This document shows positions 51,503 to 60,829 of a DNA stretch of 64,000 nucleotides, piece by piece. The notes below the pieces were generated by a model. It saw only the letters and a program-made list of their open reading frames with translations, did not search any database and had not been told where the DNA came from. Location: assembly GCA_030446485.1 (NCBI GenBank), contig JAUJNF010000003.1, positions 1-64,000 on the forward strand, in the 5' to 3' direction. Within the stretch, counting starts at the first letter, position 1. The number at the start of each line of letters is the position of its first letter. This DNA comes from Thermoleophilaceae bacterium (GTDB taxonomy: Bacteria > Actinomycetota > Thermoleophilia > Solirubrobacterales > Thermoleophilaceae). The position numbers were made by a program, and so were the translations under genes.

Positions 51503-52279
51503 ATGAAGAGACTTCTGGCCATCGTCACCGCGGCAGCGGCCGTTTCCGCCGTCGCCGCCGCGCCCGCGTCTGCCGGGCATGCGTGGGGGAGCTACCACTG
51601 GGCGACCGCCTCGAACCCCTTCATCGTCGGTCTCGACAACAATCTGACCACCCTGGGCTGGCAGCAGCTCGGCAAGTCTTCCAGCATGGACTGGTCCGCG
51701 TCCGTCGTGCTCGACGCGGTTCTCACCGATCCGAAGGGCGACAACAAGCGGTGCAAGGCGTCTGGTGGACGCGTCGAGGTCTGCAACGGCAAGTACGGCC
51801 GCAACGGCTGGCTCGGACTCGCCCAGATCTGGTTGTCGGGCTCGCACATCACCGAGGCCACGGCGAAGATGAACGACACGTACCTCGCCTCGTCGTCGTA
51901 CAACGACGTCAACCGCCAGCACGTCCTCTGCCAGGAGGTCGGTCACACGTTCGGCCTGGGCCATCAGGACGAGTCGGGTGCCGACCTGAACACGTGCATG
52001 GACTACGCGAAGACGCTCGACAACCCCATCCCGGACGCGCACGACTACGAGCAGCTCGAGCTGATCTACAACCACGGCGGCGAGTCGAGCACGCTCGCGA
52101 CGACCTCCGCATCGACGACGACGGGCATGGCGGGCCGCCCCGACGCCCGGCCCTATCGTGCGGAGCGCAACGACCACGCCAACCACACCGAGATCGTCGA
52201 GCAGTTCGCCGACGGCTCGAAGCGCATCACCGACGTCATCTGGGCGGACGGTCCACGCCCGGTCGTCGACCGCGGCTGA
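51503..52279 (+). CDS. Secreted metzincin-like protein with QExxH instead of HExxH
   Basis: 258 residues. Signal peptide (KRLLAIVTAAAAVSAVAAAP, cut near ASAGHA). The core is HVLCQEVGHTFGLGHQDES, which fits HExxHxxGxxH apart from Gln at the first His. The Met-turn is TCMDYAKTLDN. Conserved features before it include WSASVVLDAVLTDPKGDNKR, GWLGLAQIWLSGSHITEATA and NDTYLASSSYNDVNRQ. The Gln may be a trait of this subfamily (I recall CQEVGH in actinobacterial relatives). Its protease activity is therefore uncertain. The ribosome site is GGGGGAGAG. Confidence 0.75.
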   Translation: MKRLLAIVTAAAAVSAVAAAPASAGHAWGSYHWATASNPFIVGLDNNLTTLGWQQLGKSSSMDWSASVVLDAVLTDPKGDNKRCKASGGRVEVCNGKYGRNGWLGLAQIWLSGSHITEATAKMNDTYLASSSYNDVNRQHVLCQEVGHTFGLGHQDESGADLNTCMDYAKTLDNPIPDAHDYEQLELIYNHGGESSTLATTSASTTTGMAGRPDARPYRAERNDHANHTEIVEQFADGSKRITDVIWADGPRPVVDRG

Positions 52280-52390
52280 CCATCCACCTCACGCAGTCCG
52301 GATGCGGTACTTCTCCCACAAAGGCGGGATTACCTCGGCTGACGTCGGCAACCGCTCAGTCAAGCGGCCTCCTGCCCGCCGTCCAAGCGG

Positions 52391-52816
52391 CTAGTTCGGT
52401 CGGTCACCGTCGGGCAACCTCGGAAACAAGGACCTCACGCGGAAGTCCCCCGCCCCTGTGGCAATCGCAGCGGCTCCGGCAAGCGCCAGGTACGGGCCAA
52501 CCTCCTGATCCGCACCCGACGGAAAGTCAACAAGGATGAGCCATGCGATCAGGATGCCGGCGACGACTCCGAAGATGTCGGTCATGCCGTTGAGTGAGAG
52601 ATCCGGTCGAAAGAATCCGAATCTCCCACCCGTCATGGCCGCTGCCAGCCCAGAGACGCCGGTGATCACCAAGAAAACGTCCCACGCGCTGAGCGTCTGC
52701 CAGCCGTCGTGAGCGACACCTGCGGAATCGCTCCACGGCACGAACAACGAGCCGATGAGCAGGGCTCCGCCGCAACCGGCGAGCAGGCGTCCGAGTCCGG
52801 GGTTGATCGTGGTCAT
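52391..52816 (-). CDS. Membrane protein of unknown function (four helices)
   Basis: 141 residues, ATG with a GGAAAGGAG ribosome site; it overlaps the HTH gene stop by 4 bp. Helices: LLAGCGGALLIGSLFVPWSD, LSAWDVFLVITGVSGLAAAM, MTDIFGVVAGILIAWLILVD and LALAGAAAIATGAGDFRVRS. No catalytic motif. It is co-transcribed with the upstream XRE regulator, so perhaps its target or partner. Confidence 0.65.
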   Translation of the reverse strand: MTTINPGLGRLLAGCGGALLIGSLFVPWSDSAGVAHDGWQTLSAWDVFLVITGVSGLAAAMTGGRFGFFRPDLSLNGMTDIFGVVAGILIAWLILVDFPSGADQEVGPYLALAGAAAIATGAGDFRVRSLFPRLPDGDRPN

Positions 52817-53622
52817 GGTGCTCCTTTCCCGAGCGCCTCGGCAGTCGCTCGGTCCGCGGGGAAAAGCAGCTCGATCGCAAGCTCTGACGTGTTCACCTCG
52901 AACGGGGTGTCGAAGCTCGCGAACATGCCGAAGAACGACCACTCGCCGCCGGTGGGGGCGCGCACCCTCACCGGTCCGAGAATCTCGCCGCCTCCGGCTC
53001 CGGCGGCGACCCCGTCCTCACCCTCAGGGACCGGATAGGCGGCAATCTCGTCCATCAGCGACCTGAGGCCATCGTCGCCGCTGATCGCTATCTGTTGGTC
53101 CAGGCGCTTCAGGAAGTGCCCGCGCCACTCGGCGAGGTTGACGATCAGCGGCGCGAATCCGCGTGGGTGCAGGCCGGTCCGCAGAAGGTTGACCGGCGGC
53201 TCGAGCAGCGCGGGGTCAATCTCGACCGTCGCGGCCAACTCGTCCATCGGGGTGTTGGTCGCGACGAGGTTCCAGCCACGATCGAATACGACCGCGGGGT
53301 AGGGCTCGTGCGCGGCGAGGATCCGATCGAGCGCCTCGCGCACGGGCGCGAGCTCTGGATCCGTGAGCGCGCGCTCGGGAAATGCCGGAGCGTGACCGGC
53401 GACGAGTAGGAGCTCGTTTCGCTCCCGGAACGGGATCTGAAGCTGCTCGGCAACCGCCAGGAGCGTTTCGCGACCGGGCTTTGAGCGACCGGTCTCGACG
53501 AAGCTCAGATGGCGGGCCGAGACCCCGGCGTCGAGTGCGAGCTCGAGCTGCGTCAGTCGACGACGTCCGCGCCATTCGCGCAGAAGCGGCCCAACGCTGT
53601 TGTAGCTGCTGGCCTTGGTCAT
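52813..53622 (-). CDS. XRE-family regulator with MmyB-like ligand-binding domain
   Basis: 269 residues. An N-terminal helix-turn-helix (REWRGRRRLTQLELALDAGV, SARHLSFVETGRSKPGRETL) is followed by the MmyB-type domain: RNELLLVAGHAPAFPERALT, AHEPYPAVVFDRGWNLVATN, NLLRTGLHPRGFAPLIVNLA and GEWSFFGMFASFDTPFEVNT then SELAIELLFPAD. Such regulators often control a neighbouring short-chain dehydrogenase; none is adjacent here. A palindrome (53657) upstream is probably its own operator. Confidence 0.9.
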   Translation of the reverse strand: MTKASSYNSVGPLLREWRGRRRLTQLELALDAGVSARHLSFVETGRSKPGRETLLAVAEQLQIPFRERNELLLVAGHAPAFPERALTDPELAPVREALDRILAAHEPYPAVVFDRGWNLVATNTPMDELAATVEIDPALLEPPVNLLRTGLHPRGFAPLIVNLAEWRGHFLKRLDQQIAISGDDGLRSLMDEIAAYPVPEGEDGVAAGAGGGEILGPVRVRAPTGGEWSFFGMFASFDTPFEVNTSELAIELLFPADRATAEALGKGAP

Positions 53623-53656
53623 CCCTCGGCGACCCTAGTCCTCGCGGGTAGGCCAG

Positions 53657-53678
53657 TCGATTACCTCGGGGTAATCGA
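53657..53678. promoter_or_regulatory. Palindrome TCGATTACC-TCGG-GGTAATCGA before the XRE gene
   Basis: Nine-bp arms pair exactly around 4 nt, 35 bp before the start codon of the XRE gene on the minus strand. A probable autoregulatory site. Confidence 0.7.
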
Positions 53679-53771
53679 GTCTGCTCTGACGACCGCTCTA
53701 GCAGCTGTGAACGCACATGGGAAAAGCGCGGGTTCTCCATGCAGGGGCGCTCCGCACTACCCCCTCGAAAG

Positions 53772-53881
53772 CAAGCAACCGCTCTGCTAGCGGTTTCTCA
53801 AGGTGCCAGTGGAGACAGTGGGACGCTACTTGAACCCCCCGGCTCCGCTCGAGCGCTACTTGCCTTGTGTCGTAACGCGCC
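53772..53881 (+). repeat. METVGRY repeat, copy B, with inserted hairpin
   Basis: CAAGCAACC at 53772-53780, then a hairpin AACCGCT-CTGCT-AGCGGTT (53777-53795), then the core from 53809 (here GTGGAGACAGTGGGACGCTA) with CTTGAACCCC after it. It reads VETVGRYLNPPAPLERYL. The frame continues past the repeat into the TetR gene region without a stop nearby. Confidence 0.65.
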
Positions 53882-54587
53882 GAGTTGAAGCGACCTCGGT
53901 GCCTTCCTCCGCAGCAGCGGGCCCGACCTCGATTCCGCGGGTTTGCGCGAAGGCGAGGCAGACGTCGACCCACATGTCGATGAAGCGCTCCTCGTCGACC
54001 AACAGGGGCGGCTTGCCGAAGGACGACTCGTGCGCGCGATATGCGGACATCGATTGCACCAGGACGGCAACGAGCGCCTCACAGTCGGGCTCGGCGACCC
54101 CTGCGCTGCGGAAGCGGTCGCAGAGAAGCTCGGCAACGCGCCGCAGGGGGCGCTCGCTGATGTCTTCATAAACGGCCGCGACGAGCTCTGGGAACTGGTC
54201 GCCCTCCTTGCGCATGAAGCGATACAGATCCTCGCGTTTCTTCAGGTCCTGCATGTTCCAACGCGCCATGAGCGTGAGCTCCGACCGCAGGTCGCCGAGC
54301 GGCAGGAGGTCGAGGGCCGACTGCATCTGCTCGAGGTCGCGGACGTGGCGATCGAAGGCCGCCTCGAGCAGCTCGCGCTTGCTCGTGAAGTACTGGTATA
54401 GGGCCCCTGACCTCGGCGCGAGGCCGGCCGCGGCTTCGATATCTCCGACCGTCGTGCCGGCGTAGCCGCGCTCTGCGAAGAGACGCATCGCGGCGGTCAC
54501 GAGCCGCGCGCGCGTGTTGTGCGATTCATCCACGTGCGCGGCGACCGTGCGTTTATCCGATCGGCCAGTGCGGCTCGTCCCGCTCAC
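53856..54587 (-). CDS. TetR-family regulator
   Basis: 243 residues from the GTG at 54587. N-terminal HTH: TRARLVTAAMRLFAERGYAG, TTVGDIEAAAGLAPRSGALY, QYFTSKRELLEAAFDRHVRD. The ligand domain is helical (SERPLRRVAELLCDRFRSAG, EERFIDMWVDVCLAFAQTRG). It is divergent from the acyltransferase at 54652, with a large palindrome between them that also covers the acyltransferase promoter. Repeat B overlaps its last codons. Confidence 0.9.
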   Translation of the reverse strand: MSGTSRTGRSDKRTVAAHVDESHNTRARLVTAAMRLFAERGYAGTTVGDIEAAAGLAPRSGALYQYFTSKRELLEAAFDRHVRDLEQMQSALDLLPLGDLRSELTLMARWNMQDLKKREDLYRFMRKEGDQFPELVAAVYEDISERPLRRVAELLCDRFRSAGVAEPDCEALVAVLVQSMSAYRAHESSFGKPPLLVDEERFIDMWVDVCLAFAQTRGIEVGPAAAEEGTEVASTRRVTTQGK

Positions 54588-54611
54588 GGCCCTCGATGCT
54601 AGTAACGGGTC

Positions 54612-54649
54612 GCGTACCGGATCACTACGAGTGTAGTGATACGGTACGC
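54612..54649. promoter_or_regulatory. 38-bp palindromic operator between TetR and acyltransferase
   Basis: Arms 54612-54628 (GCGTACCGGATCACTAC) and 54633-54649 pair with one mismatch around GAGT. It ends 2 bp before the acyltransferase ATG. By position it represses both genes. Confidence 0.8.
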
Positions 54650-54651
54650 AC

Positions 54652-55862
54652 ATGACTTGGCCGCGGAGCAAGGGCCACCGGCGTGCTGCGAAGGCTGGCC
54701 CGAGCCTCGGCGCCGACGATCGGCGACAAGACATCGACTGGCTCCGCGTCGGCGCGGTCTACCTGCTCCTGGCCTTCCACACGGCTGCGGTCTTCAACCA
54801 CCAACCCTGGCACATCAAGAACGACGTCCACGCCGACGCGCTCGACCTCTTCACCGGCCTCGTGCGCCAGTGGCATATGCCCCTGCTCTTCGTCCTGGCC
54901 GGCTGGTCGGTGACCCACTCGCTCGACCGGCGCGGCGCGAAGGCCCTGCTCCGCGAGCGACAGGAGCGGCTGCTTGTCCCGTTCGTCTCCGGCTGCGTCG
55001 TGCTGATGCCGCCGCTGAGGTACATCGAGCTCCGCCACGGAGGGCGCCTCGACGAGAACTTCGTCGCCTTCCTGCCGAGCTTCTTCACCGGCATCGACCG
55101 GTTCACCTGGATGCACCTGTGGTTCCTGATCTATCTCTTCGTCTTCACAACGCTTTACCTGCACGGTTTCCAACGGATAGGCAGCCGCGACTGGAGCGTC
55201 GAGCGCGTGCCGCCATGGGCCCTCTACGCGGCGATCATTCCGTTCGCTGTCGTTCAGGTGCTTCTTCGCGGACGCTGGCCCGGCTACCAGAACCTTTACG
55301 ACGACTGGGCGAACTTCGCGTACTACAGCCTCTTCTTCATAGCCGGCTTCCTGCTCAGCCGCTTCCCTACGGTCGAGGAGGCCGTCCACCGCGAGGTCCG
55401 GCGCGCGGCTTGCATCGGACTGGCAGCAGTGCTCGGGATGGCCGCGCTCGCAGGCGGCCTCTACGCGCCTCCCGACGGTTCTTCGCGCTGGATCGCGTTT
55501 CAGGCGCTGTCAGCGGTCAGCGGCGTCTGCCTCGTCGCGGCGCTACTCGGTTTCGGCAAGAGCTACCTAGGCTCCCGCTCCAGCGGGCGCCGGCTCGCCT
55601 ACGCGCGCGAGTCGGCGATGCCCGTTTATGTGCTCCATCAGCCGCTGATCATCGTCCTCGCCGTGCCGATTGTCGGCCTGCCCGTCGGCGTAGCGCTGAA
55701 GTTCTCACTCCTACTTGCGAGCGCCGCGGCGGCTACGCTCGGTGCATATCACCTCGCCGTCCGGAAGTCCCTCGTGCTTCGAACGCTCCTCGGAGCGAAG
55801 CGCATTGCTAATCGCACCGCCCGCTGGCCGCTCTGGCGCACACCGGTACTGCGCGGGCGCCT

Positions 55863-55866
<4 letters not shown>
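54652..55866 (+). CDS. Acyltransferase-3 family membrane protein
   Basis: 404 residues with about ten helices. Acyltransferase-3 markers: RQDIDWLRVGAVYLLLAFHT (with the catalytic His of the family in AFHTAAVF), LLFVLAGWSVTHSLDRRGAK, HLWFLIYLFVFTTLYLHGFQ, FFIAGFLLSRFPTVEEAV and MPVYVLHQPLIIVLAVPIVG. Family enzymes add acyl groups to sugars or lipids at the membrane. The divergent TetR and the 38-bp palindrome suggest induction by a small ligand. Confidence 0.88.
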
Positions 55867-56415
<549 letters not shown>

Positions 56416-56747
56416 TACGTGAACATACGCCGCACTTGCGTCGTAACGCTCTCAGGTGAGAGGGGAATCCCGTGCGGCTTCCCGTCTCCGAGCGCCCAGT
56501 GTGTGGGCGCGTTCGTGCTCTCGCTTCACGCTCTGTCGCAATGCGCGAGCAGCGAGGCCTGACAGCGTCAAGAGGTGCTCGCGCCCGCGAGGCGCGGGTC
56601 GGTCAGCACGGCGCCCGGCGGAACGGGAGTCGCTGCCGACACCAGGAGCACGAACTCGGGCGCCGGCCCTAGCACCATCTGGCGTTGCCATACGGCGACT
56701 GAGCCGGGCAGCGACGCAAGGAACGCGTCATAGGGAAGGTGGGACGG
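56416..56747. other. Gap of 332 bp without a recognised gene
   Basis: Short open frames exist on both strands, but none has a plausible ribosome site or a recognised protein motif. I see no hairpin or repeat of note. Both flanking genes read leftward, so this stretch probably holds the promoter of the DHFR-like gene and little else. Confidence 0.5.
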
Positions 56748-57263
56748 TTATCGAGACCGCCCGCTCTCACCGGTCCGCCCAAGAAGAACCTGGCTGATCG
56801 GTGTGAGCCCTCGATGCTCGTAGAAGCGGAGCGCGTCCGCGTTCGCAGCTATGACGAGCACACGAAATTCGGCGATTCCGAGACGAACAAGCTCGTCCTC
56901 GAGCGCATCCATGAGCAGCGTTCCTATCCCTTGCCCGCGCATCGCCGGCAAGACCGAAAGGGTTTCGACGTCCGCCAGACGCTCGCCGTATTCCCAGCCG
57001 GCGGGGCTCTCGCCCATGCTTACGAGCGCGTATCCGACCACGTCGCCGGAGCGCTCCGCGATCATCACGAACGCATCCGGGTCCTCGAGCGCCGCTGTGT
57101 ACTTCCGGCGCCGTACCTGCCATGAATCCTCAGGTGACCGCGCCTCGAGCCCCCCGATCGTCGGCGCGACAGCGGCGTGATGCTGGTGGAGAGCCCGCCA
57201 TAGCGGCTCCAGGTCGTCGATACGCTCCGCCCCGGCACGAAGGATCGTCAGCCCCGTGGGCAT
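56748..57263 (-). CDS. GNAT-family N-acetyltransferase
   Basis: 171 residues. Acetyl-CoA motif: ADVETLSVLPAMRGQGIGTL (MRGQGIG), then LMDALEDELVRLGIAEFRVL and NADALRFYEHRGLTPISQVL. Substrate unknown. Its neighbour downstream is the 332-bp gap; upstream is METVGRY repeat C. Confidence 0.88.
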   Translation of the reverse strand: MPTGLTILRAGAERIDDLEPLWRALHQHHAAVAPTIGGLEARSPEDSWQVRRRKYTAALEDPDAFVMIAERSGDVVGYALVSMGESPAGWEYGERLADVETLSVLPAMRGQGIGTLLMDALEDELVRLGIAEFRVLVIAANADALRFYEHRGLTPISQVLLGRTGESGRSR

Positions 57264-57339
57264 GAGCCCATGCTACGTCGGCCGCGATGCCGGCCAGGGC
57301 TGCTCGGGGGCGCATGTCGTCTCCGCCTGGCGCGCCAGG

Positions 57340-57435
57340 CAAGCAACCATCGGGATGGAGACAGTGGGACGCTACTTGAACCCCCCGGCTCCGCTTGGTG
57401 CGCTGCTCGCGCGACGGGAGGGGCCGCCGGGCTGA
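57340..57435 (+). repeat. METVGRY repeat, copy C
   Basis: CAAGCAACC at 57340-57348, core ATGGAGACAGTGGGACGCTA from 57355, then CTTGAACCCCCCGGCTCCG. It reads METVGRYLNPPAPLGALLAR, ending at TGA 57433-57435. The surrounding gap 57264-57533 shows no other gene. Confidence 0.7.
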
Positions 57436-57533
57436 ACCCGACCAGAGCGCTACCCCGGCGCTTCCACGCGAAGGCAAGAGCGAGCGCCTAAGTCTGCGCC
57501 TGTCATCGCACGAACCGCGGCTTCTGTTGCCGG

Positions 57534-58829
57534 TCAGGCCCGGGCGGGGCCGGTCGGCGCAACTTGCTCGGCGAGCGACGGCGGTTCCGCGTCGAGAGCC
57601 AGTGCCACCCAGATTCCAGAGACTGCTGTCAGCCCGGCGACGACGCCGATCGCGCCCCCGAACCCGAGCACATCGGCGCCGATGCCGGCCAGCAGGCCCC
57701 CCACGACGTAGCCCCAGTCGCGCCAGAAGCGGTAGACGCCCACCACCGGCGCGCGCGAGACCGGGCTCACGCGATCGGAGATCGCCGCGATCAGCGTCGG
57801 GTAGACGAGCGCCGTTCCGAGGCCGAGGATGACGGAGGCCGCGATGGCCGTGCCGACTGCGCCGCCGCTCAGAGCGAGCAGCCCAAGTGCGACGGCCTGC
57901 ACGAGCATCCCCGCGACGATCGGCGGCTTTCGCCCCACGCGATCCGACCAGGCGCCGGTCGCGATCTGCGCGACGCCCCACACTGCCGGATAGATCCCGG
58001 CGACGAGTCCTATCGTGCCGACCCCCGCTCCGTGCGCGGCCAGGTACAGCGGCACGAGGCCCCAGGCCAGCGCGTCGTTCAGGTTGTTCACGAGCCCGGC
58101 TTGCGAGCAGGCGCGCAGGTCTCTCCGCCGCCAGCTCGCGTCGACGAGGGCCGCGCGCAGCGACGGCGCGCGCTCGTCATCCGGCTCGGCCGACCCCTGT
58201 TGCTCGAGGGCGACGTGTTCGCCCGTGTCGCGCACGAAGACGCTCGAAAGCACCAGAGCGAGGGTCGCTATGACTACCCCCGCGACGACGAGAACGTCGC
58301 GCGGCGCGAAGTCCGCCGCCAGCCAGCCGCTCGCCGCCGCCGCCAGGGCGACGCCGCCGTAGCCGACGGCTTCGTTGAGTCCGAGCGCGAAGCCGCGCCG
58401 TCGCGGCCCGACCAGGTCGATCTTCATGACGACGGTCATGGACCATGCGAGGCCCTGGTTGACTCCGAGCAGCACGTTCGCCCCTACCACGACGGACCAC
58501 GCCGGAGCGGCCGCGATCAGGAGTGGGACCGGGAGCGCGAGCGCCCAGCCGATGATCAGCAACCGTTGGCGCCCGGTGCGCGCCGCAAGCGAGCCGGCGG
58601 CCAAGTTCGTCACGGCCTTGGCGACGCCGAATGCAACGATGAACGACAGCACCGCGGTGCTCGAGGCGAGATCGAAGTCGTCCTGTCCGATCAGGGGCAG
58701 CGTGGAGCGCTCGAGGCCGACCATCGCGCCGACGAACGCGTTGACCGCGAGCAGGAGCGAGAACTGGGTCAGGTTTTCGCGCAGGCCCAGCTCGACCCGC
58801 CGCAGCGGCATCTGCCAGCTCAGCGGCAT
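57534..58829 (-). CDS. MFS transporter
   Basis: 431 residues with twelve helices and an MFS signature after helix 2 (NLAAGSLAARTGRQRLLIIG, NDALAWGLVPLYLAAHGAGV and GAWSDRVGRKPPIVAGMLVQ in the second half). The start is ATG 58829, 11 bp after the MBL gene stop, so it is second in that operon. An exporter fits the context (ArsR, methyltransferase), but the substrate is unknown. Confidence 0.88.
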   Translation of the reverse strand: MPLSWQMPLRRVELGLRENLTQFSLLLAVNAFVGAMVGLERSTLPLIGQDDFDLASSTAVLSFIVAFGVAKAVTNLAAGSLAARTGRQRLLIIGWALALPVPLLIAAAPAWSVVVGANVLLGVNQGLAWSMTVVMKIDLVGPRRRGFALGLNEAVGYGGVALAAAASGWLAADFAPRDVLVVAGVVIATLALVLSSVFVRDTGEHVALEQQGSAEPDDERAPSLRAALVDASWRRRDLRACSQAGLVNNLNDALAWGLVPLYLAAHGAGVGTIGLVAGIYPAVWGVAQIATGAWSDRVGRKPPIVAGMLVQAVALGLLALSGGAVGTAIAASVILGLGTALVYPTLIAAISDRVSPVSRAPVVGVYRFWRDWGYVVGGLLAGIGADVLGFGGAIGVVAGLTAVSGIWVALALDAEPPSLAEQVAPTGPARA

Positions 58830-58840
58830 CTGCCCAGCTA

Positions 58841-59602
58841 CTACGCGCGCCCGTGGATGCAGCCGCTGCGGTTGGCGGCGACGATCTCCGCGTGGTGCTC
58901 GGGCGCCGGCGGGAGGTCCTTCAGCAGCGCGTCGACGAACTCGTCCTCCGACGCGAACCGCAACGCGCTGTTGTGGCGACGCTCGAAGCCGATCGTCGAC
59001 GCGGGGTTCGCCGACAGGGCTCGCCCGCAGACGGAGCCGGAATAGTGCGCCGGGTAGAGCAACAGGTCATCGGGCAGCGTCAGGAGCTTCTCGTGGAGCG
59101 AGCGATAGAGCGCGCGCGCCATCTGCTCCGCCGTGAGCTCGCCGTGCGCGTGGAGGTCCGGCCGTCCAGCGTCGCCGACGAACAGGGCGTCGCCCGTCAG
59201 GGCCATCCACGGCTCGTCCCCGCGCACGTGGTCGGTCACGAGGTAGGCGTGGTGCGCGGTGGCGTGGCCAGGAGTGGAGACCGCCGTGACCTCGGTGTTC
59301 CCCAGCTCGACGACGTCACCGTCACCGAGGGCGACGTGATCGAAGTCGACCCCGGCGCCCTCGGGCAAATACGCGGTCGCGCCCGTGCGCTCGACGAGCC
59401 GCGGGAGGCCAGAGACGTGGTCGGCCTGGACGTGGGTCTCGAAGACCGCGACGATCGGGATCCGCTGGGCCTCCGCTATCGCGACGTAGTCGTCGACCAG
59501 TCCGGAGTGCGGGTCGACGACGGCGAACTTCGCCTGCGACTTGCAGCCGAACAGATAGGACGCGCACGCCGTCTCGTCCTTCAACAGCTGCCGAAAGAAC
59601 AT
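58841..59602 (-). CDS. ETHE1-like metallo-beta-lactamase (persulfide dioxygenase type)
   Basis: 253 residues. Starts MFFRQLLKDETACASYLFGC, then AKFAVVDPHSGLVDDYV, FETHVQADHVSGLPRLVERT, STPGHATAHHAYLVTDHV, ALTGDALFVGDAGRPDLHAH (GDxLF, GRxD) and LLYPAHYSGSVCGRALSANP. The metal motif reads THVQADH where most relatives have THxHADH. ETHE1-type enzymes hold one iron by the first His plus later His and Asp, so the change may be tolerated. Family members oxidise glutathione or other persulfides to sulfite. It is divergent from the ArsR-rhodanese gene with an operator between. Confidence 0.87.
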   Translation of the reverse strand: MFFRQLLKDETACASYLFGCKSQAKFAVVDPHSGLVDDYVAIAEAQRIPIVAVFETHVQADHVSGLPRLVERTGATAYLPEGAGVDFDHVALGDGDVVELGNTEVTAVSTPGHATAHHAYLVTDHVRGDEPWMALTGDALFVGDAGRPDLHAHGELTAEQMARALYRSLHEKLLTLPDDLLLYPAHYSGSVCGRALSANPASTIGFERRHNSALRFASEDEFVDALLKDLPPAPEHHAEIVAANRSGCIHGRA

Positions 59603-59631
59603 GGCTACCTCCGGGTGATCGTGTTCATCAG

Positions 59632-59650
59632 GCTTGACAAATTATCAAGC
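59632..59650. promoter_or_regulatory. Palindrome GCTTGA-N7-TCAAGC overlapping a TTGACA box
   Basis: Perfect 6-bp arms with an AT-rich centre, containing TTGACA (59634-59639), which looks like a -35 box. A second small palindrome CTATT-G-AATAG follows (59654-59664). Both lie in the 68-bp gap between the MBL gene and the ArsR-rhodanese gene, so the ArsR protein probably controls both directions. Confidence 0.7.
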
Positions 59651-59670
59651 AACCTATTGAATAGCAATGG

Positions 59671-60336
59671 ATGGCTTCCCGAAACGACAAGGACGCGCTC
59701 TTCGACGCGATCGCCGTGATGGGCAAGGCATTCGCCAGCCCGCGGCGCCTCGAGCTCGTCGACCTGCTCGCCCAGGCGCCGCGCACCGTGGACGAGCTCG
59801 CCCGCGCGAGCGATCAATCGGCCGCAAACACTTCGCAGCACCTGCAGGCGCTGCACGCCGCGGGACTCGTCACGCGCACCCGTGAGGGCACGAGCGTGCG
59901 CTACGCGTTGGCCGACGACCAGGTCCTGGCGCTATGGCTCGCGCTCCGGGATGTCTCGGTCGTCCGACTCGCGGAGGTAGAGCGCGCCGCGCGCGAGTAC
60001 CTCGGTGGTGAGGTCGACGCGATCGGCCGAGACGAGCTGCTCGCCCGGATGCGCAGCGGCGAGGTCGTCCTGGTGGACGTCCGCCCGAGCGAGGAGTTCG
60101 AGGCCGGCCACATCGACGGCGCCCGCTCGGTTCCGCTGGAGGAGCTCGAGAGCCGGCTCGCGGGGCTACCGGCCGACCGGGAGGTCGTTGCTTACTGCCG
60201 CGGTCCACTGTGCGCGTACGCGCATGAGGCGGTCCGAAGCCTGCGCGCGGCCGGACGCGAAGCGCGGCGCCTCGAGGAGGGCTGGCCCGAGTGGCGGCTC
60301 GCGAATGGGCCGCGGACACGACCGCGAGCCGCGTAA
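59671..60336 (+). CDS. ArsR regulator fused to a rhodanese domain
   Basis: 221 residues. An N-terminal winged helix (FASPRRLELVDLLAQAPRTV, DELARASDQSAANTSQHLQA, LHAAGLVTRTREGTSVRYAL) is joined to a C-terminal rhodanese domain (VVLVDVRPSEEFEAGHIDGA, REVVAYCRGPLCAYAHEAVR). The active-site Cys of CRGPLC is intact. Such fusions are thought to sense sulfane sulfur or persulfides. That fits the ETHE1-like dioxygenase on the other side of the operator. Confidence 0.92.
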   Translation: MASRNDKDALFDAIAVMGKAFASPRRLELVDLLAQAPRTVDELARASDQSAANTSQHLQALHAAGLVTRTREGTSVRYALADDQVLALWLALRDVSVVRLAEVERAAREYLGGEVDAIGRDELLARMRSGEVVLVDVRPSEEFEAGHIDGARSVPLEELESRLAGLPADREVVAYCRGPLCAYAHEAVRSLRAAGREARRLEEGWPEWRLANGPRTRPRAA

Positions 60337-60352
60337 TCGACGGAGGAGAGGG

Positions 60353-60829
60353 ATGACAGCGTGGACGCATGACAACCTCGGTACACAGGGCTATCGCCTG
60401 ACCCCCGGTGAGGCCAGTCGTCTCCGTGTCGGGCTGCGCTTCCCGACGGCCCTGTGCCTTGCGCTCGTCGTGGTGGGCCTGGCACTCGAATCGGCGCTGC
60501 TGATTGCCCTGCTGGTTCCGATCGGGGCGGTCGCCGGTTGGACCGCTCGCCATCCGTTCGACCACCTCTGGAACCACGGTCTCAGGCATGTCACCGGAGC
60601 GCCCGAGCTGCCTCGGAACCCGACGCGCCGGCGACACGCCTTCAAGCTCGCCACGATCTGGCTGGCCGGGGTCGCCGTCCTCTTCGCCACCGGGGCGAGC
60701 ACAGCCGCACTCGCGCTCGGCGGCGTGCTCGTCGCGGTCTGCTCGCTGGTGACAGCGACGAACCTCTGCATCCCCTCCACGATGTTCGCCTGGCTCGACG
60801 GCCGGCGGCGGCGGGAGGCGACCGCATGA
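60353..60829 (+). CDS. DUF4395 membrane protein
   Basis: 158 residues with four helices. A GGAGGAGAGGG ribosome site lies just before the ATG. It has GLRFPTALCLALVVVGLALE, ALLIALLVPIGAVAGWTARH, PFDHLWNHGLRHVTGAPELP, HAFKLATIWLAGVAVLFATG and VTATNLCIPSTMFAWLDG, with a Cys in LCIPS. DUF4395 proteins often accompany thioredoxin-like and rhodanese genes. Its stop overlaps the methyltransferase start by 4 bp. Confidence 0.85.
   Translation: MTAWTHDNLGTQGYRLTPGEASRLRVGLRFPTALCLALVVVGLALESALLIALLVPIGAVAGWTARHPFDHLWNHGLRHVTGAPELPRNPTRRRHAFKLATIWLAGVAVLFATGASTAALALGGVLVAVCSLVTATNLCIPSTMFAWLDGRRRREATA

Noticed and set aside
56452-56797. Short frames in the gap before the GNAT gene
   Set aside because: No ribosome site, no motif, and both strands are equally open, as expected by chance in GC-rich DNA.
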